NCBI GenBank assembly: GCA_903897145.1
Contig: CAIUAN010000057.1
Span: 1-64,000, forward strand
Length of the DNA: 64,000 bases
Direction of reading: 5' to 3'
Source of the DNA: an uncultured Bacteroidia bacterium
GTDB lineage: Bacteria; Bacteroidota; Bacteroidia; Bacteroidales; Prolixibacteraceae
Part shown: one piece after another, positions 1 to 8,750 of the stretch
Numbering within the stretch: position 1 is the first letter of the stretch
How the letters are laid out: each line of letters begins with the position of its first letter
The notes under the pieces: model-generated
Seen by the model: only the letters and a program-made list of their open reading frames with translations
What the model was told of the DNA's origin: nothing
Databases searched by the model: none
Made by a program: the position numbers and the translations under genes

Positions 1-87
1 AACATCACGCCGAAGAATAAATTCTTTAACTATAACTATGAGCCACCATCCATCAGCTGACCGACCAATTAATCGGCTGTCGAATTT

Positions 88-111
88 GTGCCTTCGTGCC
101 TTTGTGGCGAG
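88..111. repeat. Short repeat-like motif (GTGCCTT..GTGCCTTT)
   Basis: This intergenic segment contains two near-tandem copies of GTGCCTT followed by TGTGGCGAG. It resembles the low-complexity 'cttcgtgcctttgtggc' strings I have seen scattered through Bacteroidota genomes; that is from memory. The rest of the stretch from 1 to 196 shows no gene. A weak -7-like TACCTTTA at 166-173 may serve the next gene. Confidence 0.3.
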
Positions 112-196
112 AATTTTTATTGTTTTTTTTCAGGTGTTATTCCTTCAAATAGCATAAAATTTAACTACCTTTAAATTGTAATTTATCTATCAAATT

Positions 197-1597
197 ATGA
201 AAATAAAATTCCTTGGCGCTGCGCGGGAGGTAACCGGCAGCAAGACCCTCATCACTCTTGACAACGGGAAAAAGATCTTACTCGATTGCGGGATGTTTCA
301 AGGTAAGGGTCAAGAGACTGATCTGATGAACCGCAATCTTGGCTTCGAGCCTTCCGAGATTGATCATATTATCCTTTCACATGCGCACATCGATCACTCT
401 GGTTTAATTCCTTACGCCTATCGATTGGGATTTAGAGGATCGGTGATCTGCACAAATGCCACGCGAGACCTCTGTGCGATAATGCTGGCCGACAGTGGGC
501 ACATCCAAGAGAGCGATACCGAGATGCACAATAAGAAAAGGGAAAGGCAAGGATTAGAACCGGTGAAACCTATCTATGTCAAACAAGATGCGATCGATTG
601 CATGGAACTTTTTATAGGAACAGCCCACAACAGGAAATTCTATATCAATGAAGACTTAAAAGTTCGATTTACAACAACAGGTCATTTGCTTGGTGCTGGT
701 GCTTCAGTAATAGAGATCACCGAAAACGGGAAGGTTACCAAAATTGGATACACGGGTGACATTGGGCGATCAACAAGTCGAATTCTTAAATCTCCAGAGC
801 CATTTGCTCAAGTCGATTATTTAATCACTGAAGCGACTTATGGCGATCGTTTGCACCCGCATTTCAAAGCTGCCGAAGAGGATTTACTTCGGATTGTAAG
901 AGAGGCATGCGTTGTACGTGGCGGCAAATTAATCATCCCATCATTTGCCATTGGCCGGACACAAGAGCTAGTCTACTCACTAAATAATTTCTTTAACGAA
1001 GGACGATTACCCAAAGTGCAAATTTATGTGGACAGTCCTTTAGCTGTCAATGCAACAGATATCTTCAGAGTTCATCCTGAATGTTTCAATGCGGATGTCA
1101 TAAAAGTACTAGAATCTGACGATGATGTTTTTGGGTTTAACTCATTGCATTACATCAAAACTTCTCAGGAATCGAAGAAGTTAAATATGATCAAGAAGCC
1201 GTGTGTTATTATCTCTTCATCTGGCATGATGGAAGCAGGGCGTATCAAACATCACTTAGCAAATAACATCTCAAATCCTAAGAATACAATTCTATGCGTT
1301 GGATATTGCGCACCTCGGACTTTAGGTGCAAGAATTATGAAAGGGGATCCTGTTGTGTCAATTTTTGGAACAAAATATGCGGTGAATGCCACCATTGAGC
1401 GAATTGAAGCTTTTAGTGGACATGGGGATTATAATGAGATGCTTGATTTCCTAAAATGCCAAGATCCACAAAAGATTAAAAAGACTTTCCTCGTCCATGG
1501 CGATTATGATGCTCAACAGTTTTACAAAGAGCGGATGACAGAGGCTGGATTTGGGGATATTGAGATTCCTGAATCAGGGCATGAATTTGATCTTTAA
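197..1597 (+). CDS. Beta-CASP metallo-beta-lactamase RNase/nuclease
   Basis: This is a predicted zinc-dependent nuclease of the metallo-beta-lactamase/beta-CASP family, which includes mRNA-processing enzymes such as CPSF73-like and YSH1-like proteins. The zinc motif HAHIDH is at residues 62-67. Later motifs include the beta-CASP glycine/serine region SSSGMMEAGR near residue 345, SGHGD near 413 and LVHGD near 432, in a C-terminal RMMBL segment. At 466 residues it has the full family length. There is no signal peptide, so it should act in the cytoplasm. It stands alone, and the gap to the next gene carries a separate promoter. The family call is firm; whether the substrate is RNA is inferred. 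Confidence 0.9.
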   Translation: MKIKFLGAAREVTGSKTLITLDNGKKILLDCGMFQGKGQETDLMNRNLGFEPSEIDHIILSHAHIDHSGLIPYAYRLGFRGSVICTNATRDLCAIMLADSGHIQESDTEMHNKKRERQGLEPVKPIYVKQDAIDCMELFIGTAHNRKFYINEDLKVRFTTTGHLLGAGASVIEITENGKVTKIGYTGDIGRSTSRILKSPEPFAQVDYLITEATYGDRLHPHFKAAEEDLLRIVREACVVRGGKLIIPSFAIGRTQELVYSLNNFFNEGRLPKVQIYVDSPLAVNATDIFRVHPECFNADVIKVLESDDDVFGFNSLHYIKTSQESKKLNMIKKPCVIISSSGMMEAGRIKHHLANNISNPKNTILCVGYCAPRTLGARIMKGDPVVSIFGTKYAVNATIERIEAFSGHGDYNEMLDFLKCQDPQKIKKTFLVHGDYDAQQFYKERMTEAGFGDIEIPESGHEFDL

Positions 1598-1656
1598 ATC
1601 TGACGCCAAAGGATAAAAAATATTTAAACTAGCCGATGCAAATCCAAGTATCGTAT

Positions 1657-1664
1657 TACTTTTG
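1657..1664 (+). promoter_or_regulatory. -7 promoter box TACTTTTG for the DUF4197 gene
   Basis: The box matches the Bacteroidota consensus TAnnTTTG. It lies 24 bases before the ATG at 1688. An in-frame TTG at 1667 would begin before the expected transcription start, so the box argues for the ATG. No clear -33 TTTG is seen. Confidence 0.55.
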
Positions 1665-1687
1665 CTTTGAATCACAATCAAACTCAA

Positions 1688-2458
1688 ATGCAAAAAGTTA
1701 GTGTCTTAATTATTGTCCTTTCTATTTTATGTCTTAATTCACCAGCCCAACTGAGTAAATTAGCGAATAAAATCACCAACAAAGTCATTCCACTCTCGAA
1801 TGCAGAAATCACGGATGGACTTAAAGAAGCATTAAAAATCGGAACAGATAGTGCAACTGCTCGCTTGTCTGCCGTCGATGGCTACCTTAAAGATGCGACT
1901 GTTAAGATTAGTCTACCACCTGAAGCAAAACCAATTGTCGATAATATTGCCTTAATTCCTGGAGGGTCTGATTTACTTGCTGAGATTGTAGTTCGCATCA
2001 ATCGAGTTGCTGAAAATGCAGCCAAGGACGCAGCTCCTATTTTTACTCATGCGATTCAAGAAATGGACCTTGCCAATGCGATGGAAATTCTAAAAGGTTC
2101 AGAAAATGCGGCAACGATTTATTTTGAACAGAAGACTAGCCAGCAACTTTCAGATCTCTATCGCCCTAAAATACAAGAATCCTTAAGTAAGAATCTAGTC
2201 GCAGGAATTTCGACTCAACAATCGTGGAGTGATATAACCAAAACTTGGAATCAGATTGCTGACACACCTATTGGAAAGATGACGGGAATGAAATCGGTTG
2301 TGATAAATCTCGAAGATTACATTCTGCAACAAGCCTTAAAAGGATTATTTTTAAAAATTGCAGCACGCGAAAAGAGCATCCGTATGGATGCAAATGCCAG
2401 AGGATCTGATCTTCTTAAACGTGTATTTAATTCTCAAAATAGCAAATTATTGAACTAA
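1688..2458 (+). CDS. DUF4197 family secreted protein
   Basis: A 256-residue protein of unknown function that matches my recollection of DUF4197 along its whole length: a GLKEAL segment, DGYLKD, LPPEAK, NRVAENAA near residue 125 and a C-terminal IRMDANARGSDLLKRVF. An N-terminal signal peptide (about residues 1-20, ending SPAQ) predicts export to the periplasm. The start is placed at ATG 1688 rather than the upstream in-frame TTG, because of the promoter at 1657-1664. Only 19 bases separate it from the GH92 gene, so the two may be co-transcribed, although there is no evident functional link. Confidence 0.8.
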   Translation: MQKVSVLIIVLSILCLNSPAQLSKLANKITNKVIPLSNAEITDGLKEALKIGTDSATARLSAVDGYLKDATVKISLPPEAKPIVDNIALIPGGSDLLAEIVVRINRVAENAAKDAAPIFTHAIQEMDLANAMEILKGSENAATIYFEQKTSQQLSDLYRPKIQESLSKNLVAGISTQQSWSDITKTWNQIADTPIGKMTGMKSVVINLEDYILQQALKGLFLKIAAREKSIRMDANARGSDLLKRVFNSQNSKLLN

Positions 2459-2477
2459 CTTATTTTAAAATATTCGC

Positions 2478-4781
2478 ATGAGAAATCTATTTCTAATCTT
2501 CTTTATATGGCAATCCCTTCAAGCTAATGCACAGCATAAGTCGTTTGCAGATTACGTAAATCCATTTATTGGAGCAAGCACGAATGTTGACAAAGCGGAG
2601 GCGGTGCATGGATTGGGCAAAACTTTCCCCGGCGCCACCACACCTTTTGGCATGGTCCAGGTTAGTCCAAATACGATTACTGGAGGCGATAATGGGCCAG
2701 GCTACAGTTACGAGCACACAACGATAGAAGGATTTGCCTTTACCCAGATGAGTGGTATTGGATGGTATGGTGACTTGGGTAATTTCTTAGTCATGCCTAC
2801 CACGGGAGAGTTAAAAACATCATCTGGAAGGGCCGATCATCCGGGCGAAGGTTACCGCTCGCGCTATGCAAAAGACAGTGAAATAGCAAAAGCTGATTAT
2901 TATGCAGCAACGCTCACCGATTACTCAATTAGAGCGGAGGCCTCAGCAGCTCCACACAGTGGAATACTCCGTTTTACATTTCCCAAGAACGACCATTCAC
3001 GAATACAGATCGATCTAGCTCGCAGAGTTGGGGGAACCTCAACGGAACAATTCATCAAAGTAATTGATGAGCACACTATTCAAGGATGGATGAAATGCAC
3101 TCCCGATGGAGGTGGATGGGGAAATGGAAGTGGCAAGGCTGATTACACGGTCTATTTCTATGCCCAGTTTAGTAAACCATTGAAGAATTTCGGTGTCTGG
3201 AGTGCAGCCATTCCTGAGAAGCAAAATCGCAGACGGCAATACATCGAAAGCGACAGCTTTCGTGAACTTGTCGCTAAAGCCTCAGTAGAAAAAGGGTGTA
3301 GAGAGAAGAGAGGGAAACACCTTGGATTCTACTCTGAATTTTCAAGTGAGAAAGGGGAAGCAGTAATCTTAAAATCAGGAATTTCATTTGTCAGTATTGA
3401 AGGGGCAAAAAATAATCTCGAGACCGAGATAACTGATTATAATTTTGATCGAATAAAAGACCAAGGAAAGCAGTTATGGAACAAGGCATTGAGCAAGATA
3501 TCAGTAACAGATGAAAACGAAGAGAATAAAACAATCTTCTATACAGCTCTGTACCATACCATGATTGATCCACGGTGCTTTACCGATCTCGATGGAAGTT
3601 ATCCTGGAGGTGATGGCAAGATTCACAAAACAGATAAGTTTGTCAAACGAACAATATTTAGTGGCTGGGACGTTTTCCGAAGCCAGTTTCCATTGCAGAC
3701 GATTATCAATCCAAAGGTTGTAAGCGACATGGTCAACTCGTTAGTAGAACTTGCCGACGAAAGTGGAATGAAATACCTCGAGAGATGGGAATTTCTAAAT
3801 GCCTATAGTGGCTGCATGATTGGGAATCCAGCCGTTGCGGTTATGGTTGATGCTTACAATAAAGGGATACGCAACTTCGATATCGACAAGGGGTATCTTT
3901 ACGCAAAAAATAGCTGTGAGAAGTTTGGGAATGGCTCCCGAGGATACTCAAATTCGATCTCCGAAACGCTTGAATACTCTTATTTTGATTGGTGTTTATC
4001 AATCTTTGCCGATAGTCTGGGAAAGAAAGATGATGCCACATTATATGGCAATCGCGCGAAGAATTACAAAAATAGTTTCGATCCTTCAGTTAACTGGTTT
4101 CGGCCTCACAATGACGACGGCACTTGGGTAACTTGGCCCAAACAAGGGCGCTTAAGGCAAGATTACGGCTGCGTAGAAAGTAATCCATATCAGCAAGGGT
4201 GGTTTGTACCTCACGATATACCTGGCTTGTGCGATCTTCTTGGAGGGAAAGAAAAAACTTTGGCTGACCTAACTGAACTGTTCCGCAATGTTCCTGAGAG
4301 TATGATGTGGAATAACTACTACAACCAAGCTAACGAGCCAGTGCATCATATTCCATTTATTTTTAATCGATTAGGTGCTCCTTGGCAGACTCAATTCTGG
4401 AGTCGTCAGATCTGCAAACGGGCTTATCACAATACAGTTGAAGGATTAGTAGGCAATGAAGATGTGGGTCAAATGTCGGCCTGGTATGTATTGGCGGCAA
4501 GTGGATTACACCCCGTTTGTCCAGGCGAAACTCGCTACGAAATTACAAGTCCAGTTTTCAAAAGTGTTCAACTAAACCTCGATGCATCCTATGCCAAAGG
4601 AAAGTCTTTCACAATTATTGCTAAGAACAATTCGGCAATAAATATCTATATCCAATCAGCAAGACTCAATAACAAACCATATAATAAATCTTGGATTGAT
4701 CATAAAACCATCACCAATGGAGGAGTGCTTGAATTAATAATGGGTGATAAACCAAATAAAAACTGGGGGATTAATTTATAA
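2478..4781 (+). CDS. GH92 family alpha-mannosidase-like glycoside hydrolase
   Basis: GH92 enzymes are calcium-dependent exo-alpha-mannosidases acting on N-glycans and yeast mannan. This 767-residue protein has a signal peptide (cleavage after about residue 19, ANAQ) and the diagnostic start DYVNPFIG at residues 25-32. It also has GGGWGNGSGKADYTVYFYA, then ESNPYQQGWFVPHD in the acid-residue region and GNEDVGQMSAWYVL near residue 660 in the catalytic-base region. The usual EGNAWQY is replaced by ESNPYQQ, so linkage specificity could differ from characterised mannosidases. It is the first of four tightly spaced secreted carbohydrate-active genes. The family is clear; the substrate is inferred. 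Confidence 0.9.
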   Translation: MRNLFLIFFIWQSLQANAQHKSFADYVNPFIGASTNVDKAEAVHGLGKTFPGATTPFGMVQVSPNTITGGDNGPGYSYEHTTIEGFAFTQMSGIGWYGDLGNFLVMPTTGELKTSSGRADHPGEGYRSRYAKDSEIAKADYYAATLTDYSIRAEASAAPHSGILRFTFPKNDHSRIQIDLARRVGGTSTEQFIKVIDEHTIQGWMKCTPDGGGWGNGSGKADYTVYFYAQFSKPLKNFGVWSAAIPEKQNRRRQYIESDSFRELVAKASVEKGCREKRGKHLGFYSEFSSEKGEAVILKSGISFVSIEGAKNNLETEITDYNFDRIKDQGKQLWNKALSKISVTDENEENKTIFYTALYHTMIDPRCFTDLDGSYPGGDGKIHKTDKFVKRTIFSGWDVFRSQFPLQTIINPKVVSDMVNSLVELADESGMKYLERWEFLNAYSGCMIGNPAVAVMVDAYNKGIRNFDIDKGYLYAKNSCEKFGNGSRGYSNSISETLEYSYFDWCLSIFADSLGKKDDATLYGNRAKNYKNSFDPSVNWFRPHNDDGTWVTWPKQGRLRQDYGCVESNPYQQGWFVPHDIPGLCDLLGGKEKTLADLTELFRNVPESMMWNNYYNQANEPVHHIPFIFNRLGAPWQTQFWSRQICKRAYHNTVEGLVGNEDVGQMSAWYVLAASGLHPVCPGETRYEITSPVFKSVQLNLDASYAKGKSFTIIAKNNSAINIYIQSARLNNKPYNKSWIDHKTITNGGVLELIMGDKPNKNWGINL

Positions 4782-4839
4782 TCAAAAATTTAAATTTGTC
4801 TGTTTAACTATAAAGTCTGCTTTTCAAAACCTAAAATCA

Positions 4840-7389
4840 ATGAAAAATATTTTCACATTCATTAATCTTAAAACGAATAGGGCTTCTTTAGTACTGGGAA
4901 GTTTACTGATGATTTTTACGACAGGGGAGAAAGCGATGGGGACAACACCTGTTTCGGGATCCAAAAACTTAAGGGCTCCTGCCTATCCCCTAGTTACCAT
5001 AGATCCTTACACTAGTGCTTGGTCAACTACCGATCATTTATACGATAAAGAAGTAACCCACTGGACTGGCAAGCGCTTCGGATTAATTGGTGCACTGCGC
5101 GTTGATGGCAAAGTATACCGGTTCATGGGCAAAGAGGAGAATCCACGAAATGCAATTCTTCCAATGGCGAATGAAGGTGCCTGGGAAGGAAAATACCAAT
5201 TCAGTAAGCCCGCAGATGGCTGGGAAAAACTTGACTTTGACGCATCGAATTGGAAGGTTGGGAAAGGGGCATTTGGTTCCTCGGGAATGCCTGCAATGTC
5301 AACGCTTTGGAACACTCCAGATATCTGGGTACGACGTGAGTTTTCGATTAATAAGACTTTGCCTGAAGTTCCGATTTACATCATTTATTCACATGATGAG
5401 AATTTGGAATTATACTTAAACGGACACAAGCTTGTCGATACAGGCTATGCTTACAAAAACAATGTGGCACTACTATTGGATCCACAAATGCTTAAATTTC
5501 TCCATCAAAACGGAAAAAATGTAATCGCAGCTCACTGTGCAAACAAGGTTGGAGGCGCCTATGTCGATTTTGGGATTTATAGAGAGAATGACAAGACGTC
5601 AGCCCTTGCGATAGCAGCTCTGCAAAAATCTGTCGAGTTATCGGCAACCCAGACTCATTATGATTTTACATGCGGACCGGTTGACCTTAAACTCACTTTT
5701 ATCTCCCCTCTTTTACTTGACAATTTGGATGTGCTTTCACGACCGATAAATTATATCGCCTATGAGACAAAAGCTACAGATCAGAAGTCGCATAATGTTC
5801 AAATCTATTTTGAAGCGACTCCTGAATGGGCCGTCGATAATATCTCACAAGAGGTTTCAACAGAGCAAGGAAAAACTGAAACACTTACCTATCTAAAAAC
5901 TGGAACTACTCAACAACCAATTCTAGAAAAGAAAGGCGATGACCTTCGCATTGACTGGGGCTATCTATATTTATGCGGTCAGACCTCTCCACAGATGAGT
6001 TATGCCAAGGGGGATTACATTCAAACTAAGAAGGATTTTGTTGCTACTGGCAAGATTACAAGCAATTCAGAGACGAAGTTGATTACCCATATGGAAAAGA
6101 AAATGGACGTCTTAGCCTGTGTTGAGGAACTTGGAAACGTATCTTCAAAAGCAGTAACAGGGAAAATAATGCTTGGGTACGATGATCTTTATTCGATTCA
6201 ATATTTTGGCGATAATCGAATGGCATGGTGGAGAAAGGATGGGAAAGTGACTATGGCAAATGCGCTTGAGGCTGCCAATTCTGAGTTCGATGTGATCAGG
6301 AAGGCTTGTGCTAAATTTGACAATCAACTATGGAATGATGCCGTGAAAGCTGGGGGAGAAAAGTATGCAGAGCTGTGTATTCTTGCTTATCGCCAAGCTA
6401 TTGCAGCGCATAAATTAATTAAGGATAAAGAGGGGAATACCCTGTTCTTCTCCAAAGAGAATTTCAGCAATGGATCTATTGGAACCGTAGATGTCACCTA
6501 TCCTTCGGCACCGCTATTTCTGCTTTACAATCCAGAATTACTGAAAGGAATGCTTACCCCAATTTTTTACTTTTCGGAGAGCGGCAAATGGACTAAACCT
6601 TTTGCCGCGCATGACAACGGAACCTATCCATTAGCTAACGGACAGACGTATGGTGGCGACATGCCTGTTGAAGAATCTGGGAATATGATCATTTTAACCA
6701 CAGCCATTGCCCTTGCTGATGGAAATGCCAGCTATGCAGAAAAGCATTGGAAAACATTAACGACCTGGGCAGAATACTTGTTAAAGAATGGTCTGAATCC
6801 AGAGAATCAGTTATGCACCGACGATTTTGCAGGTCATATTGCACACAACACAAATCTTTCCATTAAGGCTATAACAGGAATTGCAGGGTATGGAAAGTTA
6901 GCTGAGATGTTAGGAAAAAAAGAAATCGCAGAGCAGTATTCCAAACAAGCCAAGGAGATGGCTGCAAAATGGATTGAAATGGCTAATGACGGCGACCATT
7001 ATCGGTTAACCTTCGACAAACCCGGAACATGGAGTCAGAAATACAACCTTGTGTGGGATAAAATTTTAAAGCTCAACAACTTTCCAAAAGAGGTATACGA
7101 GAAAGAGATCGCCTACTACTTAACCAAACAAAATCAATTTGGCTTGCCACTTGACAATAGAAAAAACTACACCAAATCAGACTGGATTATGTGGACCGCA
7201 ACGTTAGCTAGTGACAAGGAAACATTTCAAAAATTCATCGATCCGGAGCATAAATTCTTCAATGAAACAACTGACCGGGTGCCAATGACAGATTGGTACC
7301 AAACGACCAATTTACATCAAGTTGGAATGCAAGCAAGATCTGTGGTTGGTGGATATTTCATTAAAATGCTAGAACAAAAAAATAAATAA
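4840..7389 (+). CDS. Glutaminase-like DUF4964/DUF5127/DUF4965/DUF1793 protein
   Basis: An 849-residue exported protein of the GtaA-like 'glutaminase A' architecture common in Bacteroidota. The N-terminal RAPAYPLVTIDPYTSAWS is the DUF4964 signature. It is followed by a beta-galactosidase-type jelly-roll insert (about residues 95-250, with WVRREF and LYLNGHKL), DUF5127/DUF4965 segments and a C-terminal six-hairpin-type region with GYGKLAEMLGKKE and LTKQNQFGLPLDNR. The start is set at ATG 4840, which gives a plausible signal peptide. A longer frame from GTG 4744 would overlap the GH92 gene and lacks one. Glutaminase activity is known only for fungal relatives; the setting suggests glycan or glycopeptide processing. 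Confidence 0.85.
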   Translation: MKNIFTFINLKTNRASLVLGSLLMIFTTGEKAMGTTPVSGSKNLRAPAYPLVTIDPYTSAWSTTDHLYDKEVTHWTGKRFGLIGALRVDGKVYRFMGKEENPRNAILPMANEGAWEGKYQFSKPADGWEKLDFDASNWKVGKGAFGSSGMPAMSTLWNTPDIWVRREFSINKTLPEVPIYIIYSHDENLELYLNGHKLVDTGYAYKNNVALLLDPQMLKFLHQNGKNVIAAHCANKVGGAYVDFGIYRENDKTSALAIAALQKSVELSATQTHYDFTCGPVDLKLTFISPLLLDNLDVLSRPINYIAYETKATDQKSHNVQIYFEATPEWAVDNISQEVSTEQGKTETLTYLKTGTTQQPILEKKGDDLRIDWGYLYLCGQTSPQMSYAKGDYIQTKKDFVATGKITSNSETKLITHMEKKMDVLACVEELGNVSSKAVTGKIMLGYDDLYSIQYFGDNRMAWWRKDGKVTMANALEAANSEFDVIRKACAKFDNQLWNDAVKAGGEKYAELCILAYRQAIAAHKLIKDKEGNTLFFSKENFSNGSIGTVDVTYPSAPLFLLYNPELLKGMLTPIFYFSESGKWTKPFAAHDNGTYPLANGQTYGGDMPVEESGNMIILTTAIALADGNASYAEKHWKTLTTWAEYLLKNGLNPENQLCTDDFAGHIAHNTNLSIKAITGIAGYGKLAEMLGKKEIAEQYSKQAKEMAAKWIEMANDGDHYRLTFDKPGTWSQKYNLVWDKILKLNNFPKEVYEKEIAYYLTKQNQFGLPLDNRKNYTKSDWIMWTATLASDKETFQKFIDPEHKFFNETTDRVPMTDWYQTTNLHQVGMQARSVVGGYFIKMLEQKNK

Positions 7390-7392
7390 CAG

Positions 7393-8739
7393 ATGAAAAT
7401 TACCCTTCTTACTTATTGTCTTCTTCTTGTAACGATCGTAGTTCATGGAAGCACCAAAAACAACAAGCAAAATAAGTTGATGGGTGAGCGATTCCTTACT
7501 TTGAACACCGTTATTCGTGTGAATCAAATTGAGGTTGCAAGAGATCGGAATGTGGGTCACGACGAGCGCAAAGATCATACTCCTGAGCGGGTTATAAAGT
7601 TCAGGAATGCCATTGAAAAAGGGTTTCCTGGAGCCCGAATTACATGGGCCTTCAGTTGGCTTGCCCTTCATGATACCACGTCGAATTATCGCCAAATCAG
7701 AGAGCTTGTAGTAGGGTATCACCTAAGATACAAGGATGAGATCACCTTTATTCCAGGGGCCTATTTTGCCAATGCCTATAACTCGACAGAGCAAGTGAAT
7801 AAAGACTTACACGAAGGTTTAGCTAAAGTATCTGAAATTGTAGGGCACGGCTATCGCCCAAACAGCGTAGTGGCAGGGTTTCTTTCAGCTCCTAACCTTG
7901 AATATCTTGCCAAAGAAGAGAATATTCATGTCTGTCAAGGTAATATCTGGAGCCAGTATGCCATAGACAACCAAGACGGGGAAGGATCGATCTGTTATCC
8001 TTATTACCCATCAAAAGAACATTTTTGCAAACCGGCTCAAGGGGCTGATGATTTTATAGACTGTGTAAATCTAGATGGGTGGTCGATGGATTTTTTAGCT
8101 GCACGCAGAGCAGGAGGCGCAGGAAGTGGATTCAATAGCAGAATGGGTGTCGGTCCGATTGAAACACTTCGCAAATATGGAGAAGAGATTGGCGTGAAAG
8201 AGATGGTCCATTCAACGGCCCTACAATTTGACAAAGGATTTGAGTTGAATGGCTTTGCTTGGGTGACCAATTGCTGGGAGTTATGCTTACCAATTGAGGT
8301 ATCTGGACTTACAAAATGGCTCACAGAGACCAAACAACGATGGCCAGGAGTGAAGCTTATTACGCAAGGCGAGTTTGGACTTATCTGGAGAAAACACTAC
8401 AAAGAGAACAGTTTTAAGTATCAATTTGAGGAAGTTGGATCAGGCATTGGGGGCTCAGATTCAGGAAAGAGGATTCGTTGGTTTATGAATAAAAGCTATA
8501 GACTCTCCTTATTAAGAGATGAAAGTAAAAAGGACGAAGAGATGGTCATTGATTTTACCCGATATGATTTAAAAGCTGCAGAACCCACTTCAGGGAGTAC
8601 TCGAAATTGGTCTTTAATGGGCGAGATTAATCAGAAGCAAATTCGGCCTCAGGATAAGCCAGTTAAAATTCAAGATTTAGGGAATGAAGGCAAATCCCTA
8701 ATCAAAAGAATCAATCCCGAATTAATAAAAAACAAGTAA
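7393..8739 (+). CDS. DUF3863/DUF3864 secreted protein
   Basis: A 448-residue protein with a signal peptide (about 1-20) that I recognise as DUF3863 followed by a short DUF3864 tail. Visible features are LNTVIRVNQIEVARDR near the mature N-terminus and DHTPERVIKFRNAIEKGFPGAR. A PNSVVAGFLSAPNLEYLAKE stretch follows, which recalls polysaccharide-deacetylase or GH57-like barrels. Histidines and acidic residues are frequent in the first half. Its function is unknown. It starts three bases after the preceding stop codon and ends eleven bases before the GH95-like gene, so it belongs to the same operon and probably to the same degradative pathway. Confidence 0.75.
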   Translation: MKITLLTYCLLLVTIVVHGSTKNNKQNKLMGERFLTLNTVIRVNQIEVARDRNVGHDERKDHTPERVIKFRNAIEKGFPGARITWAFSWLALHDTTSNYRQIRELVVGYHLRYKDEITFIPGAYFANAYNSTEQVNKDLHEGLAKVSEIVGHGYRPNSVVAGFLSAPNLEYLAKEENIHVCQGNIWSQYAIDNQDGEGSICYPYYPSKEHFCKPAQGADDFIDCVNLDGWSMDFLAARRAGGAGSGFNSRMGVGPIETLRKYGEEIGVKEMVHSTALQFDKGFELNGFAWVTNCWELCLPIEVSGLTKWLTETKQRWPGVKLITQGEFGLIWRKHYKENSFKYQFEEVGSGIGGSDSGKRIRWFMNKSYRLSLLRDESKKDEEMVIDFTRYDLKAAEPTSGSTRNWSLMGEINQKQIRPQDKPVKIQDLGNEGKSLIKRINPELIKNK

Positions 8740-8750
8740 AATTTTCAAGA

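Noticed and set aside
7369-7722. A 117-residue minus-strand frame at the DUF4965/DUF3863 junction
   Set aside because: It overlaps two convincing plus-strand genes, with no motif, no promoter and no neighbour on its strand.
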